Assembly (NCBI RefSeq): GCF_002795245.1
Contig: NZ_PGVG01000011.1
Coordinates: 62,001-126,000, forward strand
Direction of reading: 5' to 3'
From: Bradyrhizobium forestalis
GTDB taxonomy: Bacteria; Pseudomonadota; Alphaproteobacteria; Rhizobiales; Xanthobacteraceae
Length of the DNA: 64,000 nucleotides
The notes beneath the pieces were generated by a model, which did not search any database, was not told the origin of the DNA, and worked only from the letters and a program-made list of their open reading frames with translations. This document shows positions 49,895 to 59,543 of this stretch, piece by piece. Position 1 is the first letter of the stretch; the number at the start of each line of letters is the position of its first letter. The translations under genes and the position numbers were made by a program.

Positions 49895-50460
49895 GACGTG
49901 CGTATTCATCCTCGCGGCTCAATTCGCCCGAGCTTTGCTTGATCTCGCCGCCCTCTGGTCCAAGAGGGCGCAGGGAAGACCGGGTGCTGACCTCGCACCC
50001 GCGGTCCGCTGCGCGAAACTAGCGCAAAGGAGACCGCACAGCAGCATACAGGTGTGGCCATCACTCGGCCTTCCCTGCGCGATGGTCGGACGGCTTATGC
50101 CGTGCTCTCCCGGGAGCCGAGTTCCTTCTGGCCTCCCTCGCCCTCACGAAATTCACCGGCACCCGCGCCGGTTGACGCAGATGCCGCATCCGCTAGAGCT
50201 TGACCGTAGCAACGACGGCCAGGACCACACGGTTTTGCCGTACGCACGACCCGCCATTTCGCCGCAGTTTTCCCAGCCCCGTCGACAGAGCCGGAAACTT
50301 ACAGACGAGACGAAGCCTAGCAGCGCCGCTCGTCCGCACGAAGCCTTTGGGCTCACGGAGAGCAATCCGCCCTGCCCTTGACATCTCGCACACGACGCTG
50401 CCGCGTCCACCGCAAGCCCAGCTCGCGACAATGACGACCACATGATCGCCCCTCAAGAAT
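49895..50460. repeat. Long dispersed intergenic repeat, no coding capacity
   Basis: About 565 bases that I recognise in type as a widespread Bradyrhizobium repeat (AATTCGCCCGAGCTTTGCTT, GGCGCAGGGAAGACCGGGTG, GGCCTTCCCTGCGCGATGG, GCCGTGCTCTCCCGGG and a CAAGAATGAGCCGGGATG end). GGCGCAGGGAAG and CTTCCCTGCGC are inverse to one another and would fold a large stem. Open frames here are not protein-like. Confidence 0.65.
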
Positions 50461-50558
50461 GAGCCGGGATGGGCGACACATACGCCATTTCCGAATTTCG
50501 GTAAAGCGGAATATTTTGGCGCGAATGGGTTGACAGAGGGCGACACAGGGCGAGACCT

Positions 50559-50648
50559 GTAGCCCGGATGGAGCGCGAGCGTAATCCGGGACAGTGCAAG
50601 ACGCCGGGGGAGCGGCCCCGGATTACGCTCGCGCTCCATCCGGGCTAC
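50559..50648. repeat. Perfect 32-bp inverted repeat
   Basis: The arm GTAGCCCGGATGGAGCGCGA continuing to GTAATCCGGG (50559-50590) is repeated exactly in inverse at 50617-50648 around a 26-nt spacer. It would form a very stable cruciform or RNA hairpin. The sequence type (TAGCCCGGATGGAGC) is a dispersed palindromic repeat in this group. Confidence 0.85.
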
Positions 50649-50659
50649 GCCGACACATC

Positions 50660-50691
50660 AAAAAAGGGCGACGCGAAGCACCGCCCTTTTT
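50660..50691 (-). terminator. Bidirectional terminator after the Tyr/Gly-rich protein gene
   Basis: AAAAGGGCG and CGCCCTTTT pair around a 13-14-nt loop, with T-runs on both strands. On the minus strand it follows the 50727-51152 gene by about 35 nt. Confidence 0.75.
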
Positions 50692-50726
50692 GCGCAACCA
50701 ATCCGGCCAGCGTTGAAAACGACCAT

Positions 50727-51152
50727 TCAATATGGCCCGTAACGGTAGCCCGGATCGTAGTAAAAGGAATTGCCGCCGTAATAGCCGGGACTGCCGTAGT
50801 AACCCGGGCCGCCGTAGTAAGGACGCGGACCATAATAATAGCGGTTCTCGTAGTAGTCGCGGCGCCGCTGCTCGGCGATCACGCCACCGATGATACCCGC
50901 CGCGGCGCCCATGAAGGCGAGACCTGCCGCGCTTGGACCACGTCGATAGTAGTGGCGACGTCGGGCCGCGCTGAAATCGGTAACGTTGGCGGAAGCCTGG
51001 CCCGCCGCGGCGGCCTTTGCGGACACCGCCGGGGCCGCACCCGAGGATGCCGCGGCTGAGGGCGACACCGAGGTTGCGAGCAGCGCCACGCTTGCGAACG
51101 CGGCCAGGACCGTGTTGCGGCCGGCTGCGGAAATTATCGGTGCATCACTCAT
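50727..51152 (-). CDS. Secreted Tyr/Gly-rich protein with glycine-zipper segment
   Basis: 141 residues from ATG 51152 (AGAGGAAG upstream). An N-terminal signal (TVLAAFASVALLATSVSPSAAA) precedes a low-complexity Ala region, a basic patch (ARRRHYYRRGPS), a glycine-rich membrane-like stretch (AGLAFMGAAAGIIGGVIAEQ) and a tail of PYYGGPGYYGSPGYYGG-type repeats. It resembles rhizobial surface or envelope proteins of unknown role. A terminator follows. Confidence 0.7.
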   Translation of the reverse strand: MSDAPIISAAGRNTVLAAFASVALLATSVSPSAAASSGAAPAVSAKAAAAGQASANVTDFSAARRRHYYRRGPSAAGLAFMGAAAGIIGGVIAEQRRRDYYENRYYYGPRPYYGGPGYYGSPGYYGGNSFYYDPGYRYGPY

Positions 51153-51446
51153 CTTGATCTTCCTCTGTTTTCGCCCAAACACATACGTAAGCAAACACCT
51201 TGTAACGCGCAAACCACTGAAATGGTTTCATGATCGCGGCGATCTGCCACGCTTTGAACGATTGTAAACCGAACGATCAGATCCAGCTTGAACCATCCAA
51301 CCTGAGCGGATAATGAACAGCCGCGCCGTTTCTCGGTCGCCGTAAGCGTTTCACGTGAACCAACGCATCAACCGACGCCGTCGGGATCGATGCCATTTTG
51401 CAGGGTTCAACGTGATCGACGCGTCCTTTTCCTCGAAAGAAATCAG

Positions 51447-51704
51447 ATGATTGCGGTTCGCAAACTGCCGGCGCGCTATGCGCCGATCGTGATGCCATTC
51501 GTGCTGTCCATCCTCATGACGGCGGTGGTGTCGGTCATTTCGACGCTGCGGAGCTTAGGGGCAACGCCGGCGTTCCTCGCGACCTGGCCGGGCGCCTGGG
51601 CACTGTCATGGCTCGTCGCCTTTCCGACGCTGCTCGTGGTGCTGCCACTGGTCCGCCGGATCGTGGTCTGGCTCACCGGGGCGGTAGCCGCGCTTACGAC
51701 ATAG
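51447..51704 (+). CDS. DUF2798 family membrane protein
   Basis: 85 residues from ATG 51447. KLPARYAPIVMPFVLSILMT and TWPGAWALSWLVAFPTLLVV followed by LPLVRRIVVWLT are the two membrane segments and end motif of DUF2798. Its 3' end overlaps the convergent ClC gene by 11 bp. Function unknown. Confidence 0.82.
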   Translation: MIAVRKLPARYAPIVMPFVLSILMTAVVSVISTLRSLGATPAFLATWPGAWALSWLVAFPTLLVVLPLVRRIVVWLTGAVAALTT

Positions 51705-53481
51705 ACCCAAGCACGCCCCTCGTCGCCTTGTCGATCTCCTCGACATAGCGGCGGCGGGCGAAGCTCTCGCTGAGGAAGCCGACCACCTTGCGGCTGTCGG
51801 TGGGATCGACCACCGCCAGCATCTCGGCCTCGGCCTCGTCGAACACCGCCATCGCCGACTTCACGTTCATTTCCGGGATCAGCACAATGTCGATCAGGCG
51901 GGCGAGCTCGATCACCTGGATGTCGTCGGCGATGGTGTCGAGATCGCCGGAGAACAGGTCGGGCAGCATGACGAGGCCGACATATTCGTCCGCATTGTTG
52001 GCGACGACGATGCCCGGCCGGGAGCCCAGCGCGAATTCGCGGCGCGCGGCGGCGATCGTCGTGGTTGAAGGCACCTTGCCGACGTCGGAGCGCATCAGGC
52101 GCTCGACGGTGAGATTGCGCAGCCAGCCGACGTCGTTGGCGCTGCGGATGGTCTCGCCGCGCAGATGCAGCCGCCAGGTCGAGAAGGAGTGGCCGAACAT
52201 GAAGCGCACGCAGATCGAGGTGACGATGCAGCCGGCCAGCACCACGGCGGTGACGTCGACATTGCGGGTCATCTCGAGCACGAGAAATGACATCGTCAGG
52301 GGGCCGCCGACGATGGCGACGCCGAGCGTCGCCATGCCCGTCAGCATCGCCACCAGCGGATCGATCACGAAGTTCGGACTGATCAGTTCCAACAACTCGG
52401 CGAAGAACTTCCCGATCAGGCTGCCGACGAACAGCGAGGCGAAGAACAGGCCGCCGCGGAAGCCCGAGGCGAGCGAGATCAGGCAGGCCGTCACTTTCAA
52501 GGCGATGACCAACGCGATCAGCCCGATCGTCATGTCGTGAAAGAGATCGAGCACCATGGCGCCGTGGCCGGCCGCCAGCACCTGCGGCGTGATGATGGCA
52601 AATCCGCCGACGATGAGACCGCCGAACACCGGGCGGAGCCAGACCGGCAACCAGGCGAACAGGCGCTCGAACATCGGCGAGGAGCGCATCACGGCGATGC
52701 CGACGCCGCTCGTGACGAGGGCGAGCCCGATCAGCGCCAGATATTGCTCGACGCCGACGGCGCTGACCTTGGGTATCTCCAGCGAGTATGGCGCGCCGCC
52801 GAGCCATTGCGCGGTCAGGGCGCCCGCGAGCGAGGCCGCCAGGATCGGCGCGGCGCTGCCCACGGCATAGACGCCGACGATCAGCTCACAGGCATAGAAG
52901 GCGCCGGTGATCGGCGCACCGAACGCTGCCGCGATCGCCGCCGCGGCGCCGCAGCCGACCATCAGGCGCAGATCGTTGCGGCGGAGATTGAAGAACTTGC
53001 CGAGCAGCGAGGCGATCCCCGAGCCAATCTGGGTATAGCCGGCCTCCAGGCCAACCGAGGCGCCGCAGCCGTTGGAGATCAGGGTCTGGCTCGACACCAC
53101 CACGCTGTCGCGCATCGAGAGATTGCCGCCGCGCAACGCGTTGGCCTCGATCGGGTCGACCGCGTTCGAGATCTTCATGCGCCGTCGCGACCATTCCATG
53201 ATGCCGAGCGAGAGCCCGCCGAGCGCAGGCGCGATCAGCGCCGCCCACGGACTGACGCTCTCGTGAGCCGACAGGTGGACATCAATGGGAATTCCGTAGA
53301 TCACCACATGCGCGATCTGGGCGATCTGGGCCATCAGCGTCACGACCGCGCCTGCGAGCGTGCCGATCACGAGCGCGAGCGGGATCAAATAGAACTCGTT
53401 GCTGCGCAAGAGGGCGCGCAGCCGAACCATGGTGCGGTTCGTCCGCTTGTGGTCGACGAGATGTCTGATCCGCACGAACAC
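51694..53481 (-). CDS. ClC-family chloride channel/transporter with CBS domains
   Basis: 595 residues. About a dozen membrane helices with ClC filter regions: GCGASVGLEAGYTQIGSGI (the usual GxEGP reads GLEAG but keeps the gating Glu), SGFRGGLFFASLFVGSLIGK, and GPLTMSFLVLEMT. The C-terminal ~150 residues form a CBS pair (LTVERLMRSDVGKVPSTTTI, MLAVVDPTDSRKVVGFLSES). It moves chloride or a similar anion across the inner membrane, as a channel or H+ antiporter. The class II aldolase gene lies 12 nt upstream on the same strand. Confidence 0.88.
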   Translation of the reverse strand: MFVRIRHLVDHKRTNRTMVRLRALLRSNEFYLIPLALVIGTLAGAVVTLMAQIAQIAHVVIYGIPIDVHLSAHESVSPWAALIAPALGGLSLGIMEWSRRRMKISNAVDPIEANALRGGNLSMRDSVVVSSQTLISNGCGASVGLEAGYTQIGSGIASLLGKFFNLRRNDLRLMVGCGAAAAIAAAFGAPITGAFYACELIVGVYAVGSAAPILAASLAGALTAQWLGGAPYSLEIPKVSAVGVEQYLALIGLALVTSGVGIAVMRSSPMFERLFAWLPVWLRPVFGGLIVGGFAIITPQVLAAGHGAMVLDLFHDMTIGLIALVIALKVTACLISLASGFRGGLFFASLFVGSLIGKFFAELLELISPNFVIDPLVAMLTGMATLGVAIVGGPLTMSFLVLEMTRNVDVTAVVLAGCIVTSICVRFMFGHSFSTWRLHLRGETIRSANDVGWLRNLTVERLMRSDVGKVPSTTTIAAARREFALGSRPGIVVANNADEYVGLVMLPDLFSGDLDTIADDIQVIELARLIDIVLIPEMNVKSAMAVFDEAEAEMLAVVDPTDSRKVVGFLSESFARRRYVEEIDKATRGVLGSMS

Positions 53482-53493
53482 CTTCTGCCCGCC

Positions 53494-54147
53494 CTACCCT
53501 TCCGACAGGCCGTAACCGGCCATGCGCTGGCGGACCCGTTCGATCTCGTCGCTCGGAAGCAGCGACGGTCGTCCGATCTGAAGGCAGCCGTGATATTGCC
53601 GTGCCAGCGTCTCGACCTCGACGGCCAGCCACATCGCCTTGTCCAGCGTCTTGCCAATCGCGATCATGCCATGATGATCGAGCAGGCAAGCGAGCCGGCC
53701 TTCCAGCGCCCGCACCGCATGTTCGGACAGCTCCGCCGTTCCGAAGGTCGCATAGGGCGCGCAGCGGATGCTGTCGCCGCCCGCAGCCGCGATCATGTAA
53801 TGCACGGGCGGGATCTCCATGCCCATGATCGCCAGGATGGTGCAGTAGGTCGGGTGGGCGTGCACGACGGCGTTGACGTCGGGCCGCGACTTCAGGATGT
53901 CGCGATGGAAGCGCCATTCACTCGAAGGCTTCCGGTCGGGTGCGTGTGCGCCGTCCATGGCCATGAAGACGATCTGGTCCGCCGTCATGGTCTCGTAGGG
54001 CACGCTGGTCGGCGTGACCAGGAGCCCGTCCACATGCCGGACGCTGATATTCCCTGATGTACCCTGGTTGATGCCGAGCGCGTTCATGCGGCGGCAGGCG
54101 TCGATGATGGCTTGCCTCTTGTCGAGTTCGTCCGCAGTCATCGACAT
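53494..54147 (-). CDS. Class II aldolase/adducin family protein
   Basis: 217 residues from ATG 54147 (second ATG at 54141). The family motifs GINQGTSGNISVRHVDGLLV, KPSSEWRFHRDILKSRPDVN with the following VHAHPTYCTILA zinc ligands, and a later His in LLDHHGMIAIGKT are present. Relatives are L-fuculose-phosphate aldolase and related sugar-phosphate aldolases; no sugar kinase or isomerase is nearby, so the substrate is open. Ends 12 nt before the ClC gene. Confidence 0.85.
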   Translation of the reverse strand: MSMTADELDKRQAIIDACRRMNALGINQGTSGNISVRHVDGLLVTPTSVPYETMTADQIVFMAMDGAHAPDRKPSSEWRFHRDILKSRPDVNAVVHAHPTYCTILAIMGMEIPPVHYMIAAAGGDSIRCAPYATFGTAELSEHAVRALEGRLACLLDHHGMIAIGKTLDKAMWLAVEVETLARQYHGCLQIGRPSLLPSDEIERVRQRMAGYGLSEG

Positions 54148-54316
54148 CTCGGTTTCTTCTCGGCTTCTTGGCGATGGACGTTTGCTAGAGGGGAAGTACG
54201 TCAAAGCAATGCGGCAGCGCAAGCGAAAGCGTCCGGATCGCGCCCCGTCTCGTCGACGGATTCCCCGCTCCCCGAAACAGACCGCAAAATCAACAGATTA
54301 GCAGATTGTCGCACCC

Positions 54317-54589
54317 CTACGACAGGTTCGCCCGGACGGCCGCGATCCCGTTGATGACGAGCTGCACCGAATAGGCGGCGAGCAGCATGCCGAGCACGCG
54401 CGAGAGCACGGCAGGTCCAGTGCGCCCGAGGGTGCGCGCGATCAGGCGAGCTGAGACGAAGCACAGCATGCAAAGCAGGCAAACTGTGAGCGCCACCGCG
54501 ATGATGATCGCGAGCTTCGCCCCATAGCCGGCATCGCCCGACAGCAGCAGCGTGGTCGTCACGAAGGCGGACAGGGCGAAGTCGAGCAT
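54317..54589 (-). pseudogene. MarC-family membrane protein, C-terminal half only
   Basis: 90 residues: AKLAIIIAVALTVCLLCMLC, then ARLIARTLGRTGPAVLSRVL and GMLLAAYSVQLVINGIAAVR match the last three helices of MarC/YhgN-type proteins (about 200 residues in full). The N-terminal half is absent: upstream frames are not MarC-like. Either a remnant of a deleted gene or a half-size paralogue; a clear ribosome binding site at ATG 54589 is lacking, which favours a remnant. Confidence 0.62.
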
Positions 54590-54677
54590 GTGTCGGCGTG
54601 GTCCTCGGACGCTGGAACGATGGCTGCCGGGCAGACTTAGCCCAGCAAAGCCGCTTTGGAAATCACGGGAGACGACA

Positions 54678-54884
54678 ATGAGCGACAGTGGAATTGGAAT
54701 GCTCTTCGGCCAGCTCTCGGCCAATCTGCTCTGGCTCTGGTTCATCGGAGCCTTCGTGCTCGGCGGGGTCCTCGCCTATGGCGTGATGAAGGCCGGCCAT
54801 CTGCGCCGCAGCGAGCGGGCACGCCTCGATCGCGCGACGGAAGAGCGGCAGCGCCAGGAAGACCCCTACAAGCGCCCGACCTGA
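54678..54884 (+). CDS. 68-residue single-pass membrane protein
   Basis: ATG 54678 with GGGAGA upstream. One membrane segment (LLWLWFIGAFVLGGVLAYGV) near residues 18-37 is followed by a charged cytoplasmic helix (RRSERARLDRATEERQRQED). Resembles small Bradyrhizobium membrane proteins of unknown function; the DUF892 gene follows 110 nt downstream. Confidence 0.68.
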   Translation: MSDSGIGMLFGQLSANLLWLWFIGAFVLGGVLAYGVMKAGHLRRSERARLDRATEERQRQEDPYKRPT

Positions 54885-54994
54885 GCGAGCCGCGAACGCC
54901 GGTTGCAGTTTGGAACTTTCGTTCTCCAACGGCTTTGATCGCCCGAGGATTGAGGAAGGCGAGGCCTTCCGGTGTCGCCTCATGAGGAGGACGT

Positions 54995-55579
54995 ATGGCT
55001 AAACGAGCGAAGAAACGCACAACAGCAAAGAAACGCACAACCAAGAAGACCGCGGCGCGCCGGCCGCGCCAGGCGCCGAAGATGCTCAGCGACCTGTTCC
55101 TGGACACGCTGAAGGACATCTATTTCGCCGAGAACAAGATCATCAAGACCTTGCCCAAAATGGCGAAGGCAGCGCAATCGAAGGAGCTGGCAGCCGCCTT
55201 CAACAAGCATCTGCGCGAGACCCAGGGCCAGGTCAAGCGGCTGGACCAGATCTTCAAGATGCTGAGCAAGCCTGCACGCGGCAAGCCCTGCGAGGGCATC
55301 AACGGCATTGCCGACGAGGGCGCCGAGATCATGAAGGAGTTCAAGGGAGCGCCGGCACTCGATGCCGGACTGCTCGCAGCCGCCCAGGCGGTCGAGCATT
55401 ACGAGATCTCCCGCTACGGCACGCTGCGCACCTGGGCCGAGGAGCTCGGCATGCAGGACGCAGCAAGGCTGCTCCAGGAGACGCTGGACGAGGAAGAGGC
55501 GACCGATCGCACCCTGACGGAGCTCGCCACCTCCGTGATCAATCTCAAAGCGGAAGAAGAGTACCGCGCTGCGGCCTGA
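54995..55579 (+). CDS. DUF892 (YciE/YciF-like) ferritin-fold protein with Lys-rich N-terminal tail
   Basis: 194 residues from ATG 54995 (GAGGAGG upstream). The first ~28 residues are a Lys/Arg/Thr-rich tail (KRAKKRTTAKKRTTKKTAAR) like those of histone-like or Dps-type proteins. The DUF892 helical bundle follows: DLFLDTLKDIYFAENKIIKT, HLRETQGQVKRLDQIFKML, VEHYEISRYGTLRTWAEELG, LDEEEATDRTLTELA. The family is linked to stress, possibly as a ferritin-like diiron protein. The basic tail suggests nucleic-acid binding. Confidence 0.87.
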   Translation: MAKRAKKRTTAKKRTTKKTAARRPRQAPKMLSDLFLDTLKDIYFAENKIIKTLPKMAKAAQSKELAAAFNKHLRETQGQVKRLDQIFKMLSKPARGKPCEGINGIADEGAEIMKEFKGAPALDAGLLAAAQAVEHYEISRYGTLRTWAEELGMQDAARLLQETLDEEEATDRTLTELATSVINLKAEEEYRAAA

Positions 55580-55732
55580 TCCGCGCCGCTGGCAATGACG
55601 GAACGTCGCGGCCCACGCCGCGGCGTTCGCTTGTTTTGAACGCACGACGGCGCATGGCACATCGGCGCCACCGCACTGGATTTCCCGGGAACCGGCCCCA
55701 TATGCAGGCTTTCCCACCCCCGAGCCCGCATC

Positions 55733-56116
55733 ATGCAACCCAAAAATCCCCTCGACTGGATGCTGTCCGAAGCCCTGGACTCGCTGACCCGCGCCGATCG
55801 GCTGCGCCAGCAGTTCGGCCGCCAGGAAGCCTGCTGGGAGCCGCCGATCGACGTGCTCGAGACCGAGCGTGAGCTCCTGATCCTGGTGGCGCTTCCCGGC
55901 GTCAATCCGGACAATGTCGAGACGGTCATCCATGACGGCGTTCTCATCATCTCCGGGCAGCGCACCCTCCCGCAGGAGCTTCGCAACGCCCGCATCCATC
56001 GGCTCGAGCTGCCGCAGGGCCGGTTCGAGCGGCGCATCGCGCTGCCCCTTGGCCGCTATGCCATCAGCCGCTTCGTGATGGACGGCTGCGTCGCACTGCG
56101 CCTCGCCAAATCCTGA
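55733..56116 (+). CDS. Hsp20/alpha-crystallin small heat-shock protein
   Basis: 127 residues from ATG 55733. The alpha-crystallin core is visible: CWEPPIDVLETERELLILVA, LPGVNPDNVETVIHDGVLII, HRLELPQGRFERRIALPLG. The C-terminal IxI-type motif is reduced (VALRLAKS). It holds unfolding proteins in a refoldable state. lon follows after 8 nt, so chaperone and protease are probably made together. Confidence 0.87.
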   Translation: MQPKNPLDWMLSEALDSLTRADRLRQQFGRQEACWEPPIDVLETERELLILVALPGVNPDNVETVIHDGVLIISGQRTLPQELRNARIHRLELPQGRFERRIALPLGRYAISRFVMDGCVALRLAKS

Positions 56117-56124
56117 GGTCGATC

Positions 56125-58506
<2,382 letters not shown>

Positions 58507-58510
58507 TGCG

Positions 58511-58666
58511 ATGAAGAAACTGCTGGAAAAAGCGAAGAGATCGCGGAAGACGCAGCGGCTGCGCCAATTGCTCGATCGCGCGATCGACCGGGTTCGCGAT
58601 ACGCTTGCGGCGCCTGAGCCGCGGCTTCAGCCGGTCCCGGTCCGGGTGAAGCGCCGCAAGGGTTGA
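58511..58666 (+). CDS. 51-residue very basic small protein
   Basis: ATG 58511, four bases after the lon stop codon, so co-translated. Helical and strongly basic (KKLLEKAKRSRKTQRLRQLL, RAIDRVRDTLA, then a Pro/Arg tail VRVKRRKG). It could bind nucleic acid or act as an adaptor for Lon, but no evidence beyond position. A terminator follows. Confidence 0.6.
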   Translation: MKKLLEKAKRSRKTQRLRQLLDRAIDRVRDTLAAPEPRLQPVPVRVKRRKG

Positions 58667-58701
58667 GCCCCTCCGTCTCAAGCCTCGCGGCTGCCCCAGA
58701 C

Positions 58702-58730
58702 AAAAGGCCCCCTCCTTCGAGGGGGCCTTT
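58702..58730 (+). terminator. Rho-independent terminator shared by lon operon and HU gene
   Basis: AAAGGCCCCCTC/GAGGGGGCCTTT stem with a short CTTC loop between the convergent lon operon and HU gene; symmetrical with A- and T-tracts on each side, so it can serve both strands. Confidence 0.85.
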
Positions 58731-58736
58731 GCGTTG

Positions 58737-59039
58737 TTAGGACACGGCGTCCTTGGCGGCCTTGACCGGGCGGGCGCGGACGATCTTCCGGGCCGGCTTG
58801 GCCTTGAACATCATCTCTTCACCCGTGAACGGGTTGGTGCCCTTGCGCGCCTTGGTCGCGGGCTTCTTGATGACCACGAACTTGGCGAAGCCCGGCACCA
58901 GGAACAGGCCGTTCTTCTTGAGCTCCTTGTGGCCGACATCGGTCAGCGTCTCCATGACGTTCTTGACGTCGCGCTTGGAAAGCTCTGTGGCGGTCGCAAT
59001 CTTTTCGATCAACTGCGATTTGGACATTTGGGTTGCCAT
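58737..59039 (-). CDS. HU-family DNA-binding protein
   Basis: 100 residues from ATG 59039 (GAGGAG upstream). MSKSQLIEKIATATELSKRD and the arm region FLVPGFAKFVVIKKPATKAR, KGTNPFTGEEMMFKAKPARK are standard HU. The C-terminus is extended by a Lys/Ala-rich tail (ARPVKAAKDAVS). Nucleoid-associated DNA bending protein. Confidence 0.93.
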   Translation of the reverse strand: MATQMSKSQLIEKIATATELSKRDVKNVMETLTDVGHKELKKNGLFLVPGFAKFVVIKKPATKARKGTNPFTGEEMMFKAKPARKIVRARPVKAAKDAVS

Positions 59040-59268
59040 CGTGTCTCCTCTGATTCGTGACGGCTGCATATTAGACCAACCGGGGAAGGCCTATAGCCTT
59101 CTGCACAGTTTTGTCGCGATTTTACGGGCTTTTTGCCCCGCTGTGGCAAAAAACCCTGCATTTTAGCCACTTCCAGCGCGGAAGGAGCCTTGAGCAGCGG
59201 ATTTTGCCTTGTTTCAAAGGCCCGCACGACATCTTGCTAGAACTGATTCGCCGCTTTCGACAAGCGAA

Positions 59269-59301
59269 GACCGGCCTCTTTGTGAAAGGCCGGTCGTGTT
59301 T
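59269..59301 (+). terminator. Hairpin in the gap between HU and glucosidase genes
   Basis: GACCGGCCT/AGGCCGGTC (9 bp, 9-nt loop) followed by GTGTTTC. The 500-bp gap (59040-59543) otherwise holds the HU promoter side, a thiolase fragment and a short palindrome. Confidence 0.5.
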
Positions 59302-59329
59302 CACCCTGAAAAATAAGGGTCGGAGTGCA

Positions 59330-59425
59330 TGTCGCGGCCTCATGCGCCTTGGCGTAAGCCGGCGAGGCCAGCAGGATCGCGGCGGCGCCGTCGACGACAC
59401 CGGACGAGTTGCCGGCGTGATGCAC
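59330..59425 (-). pseudogene. Acetyl-CoA acetyltransferase (thiolase) fragment
   Basis: About 30 residues, HAGNSSGVVDGAAAILLASP and AYAKAHE, match the conserved central segment of thiolases (GNSSGxxDGAAAxLLxSxxxA) almost exactly. Nothing thiolase-like precedes or follows. It is a leftover of a deleted gene, not a working enzyme. Confidence 0.7.
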
Positions 59426-59498
59426 GCGTCCTCTTGTTATGGGTGTTGAGAGCGTTGTGAATCAGAGGGACTGGCGAGTCAATCGCGGTGCCTTCTTC

Positions 59499-59524
59499 GC
59501 CTCTCCCCGCAGGCGGGGAGAGGC
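59499..59524. repeat. Short palindrome related to the 46.3-kb repeat
   Basis: GCCTCTCCCCGC/GCGGGGAGAGGC, a perfect 12-bp stem with a 2-nt loop, 20 nt past the stop of the glucosidase gene. It could end that transcript, although no T-run follows. Confidence 0.65.
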
Positions 59525-59543
59525 GACGACACCGAGACCGCCG

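Noticed and set aside
52537..54057. Plus-strand 506-codon open frame opposite ClC and aldolase genes
   Set aside because: Composition of an antisense frame, and it spans two well-supported genes.
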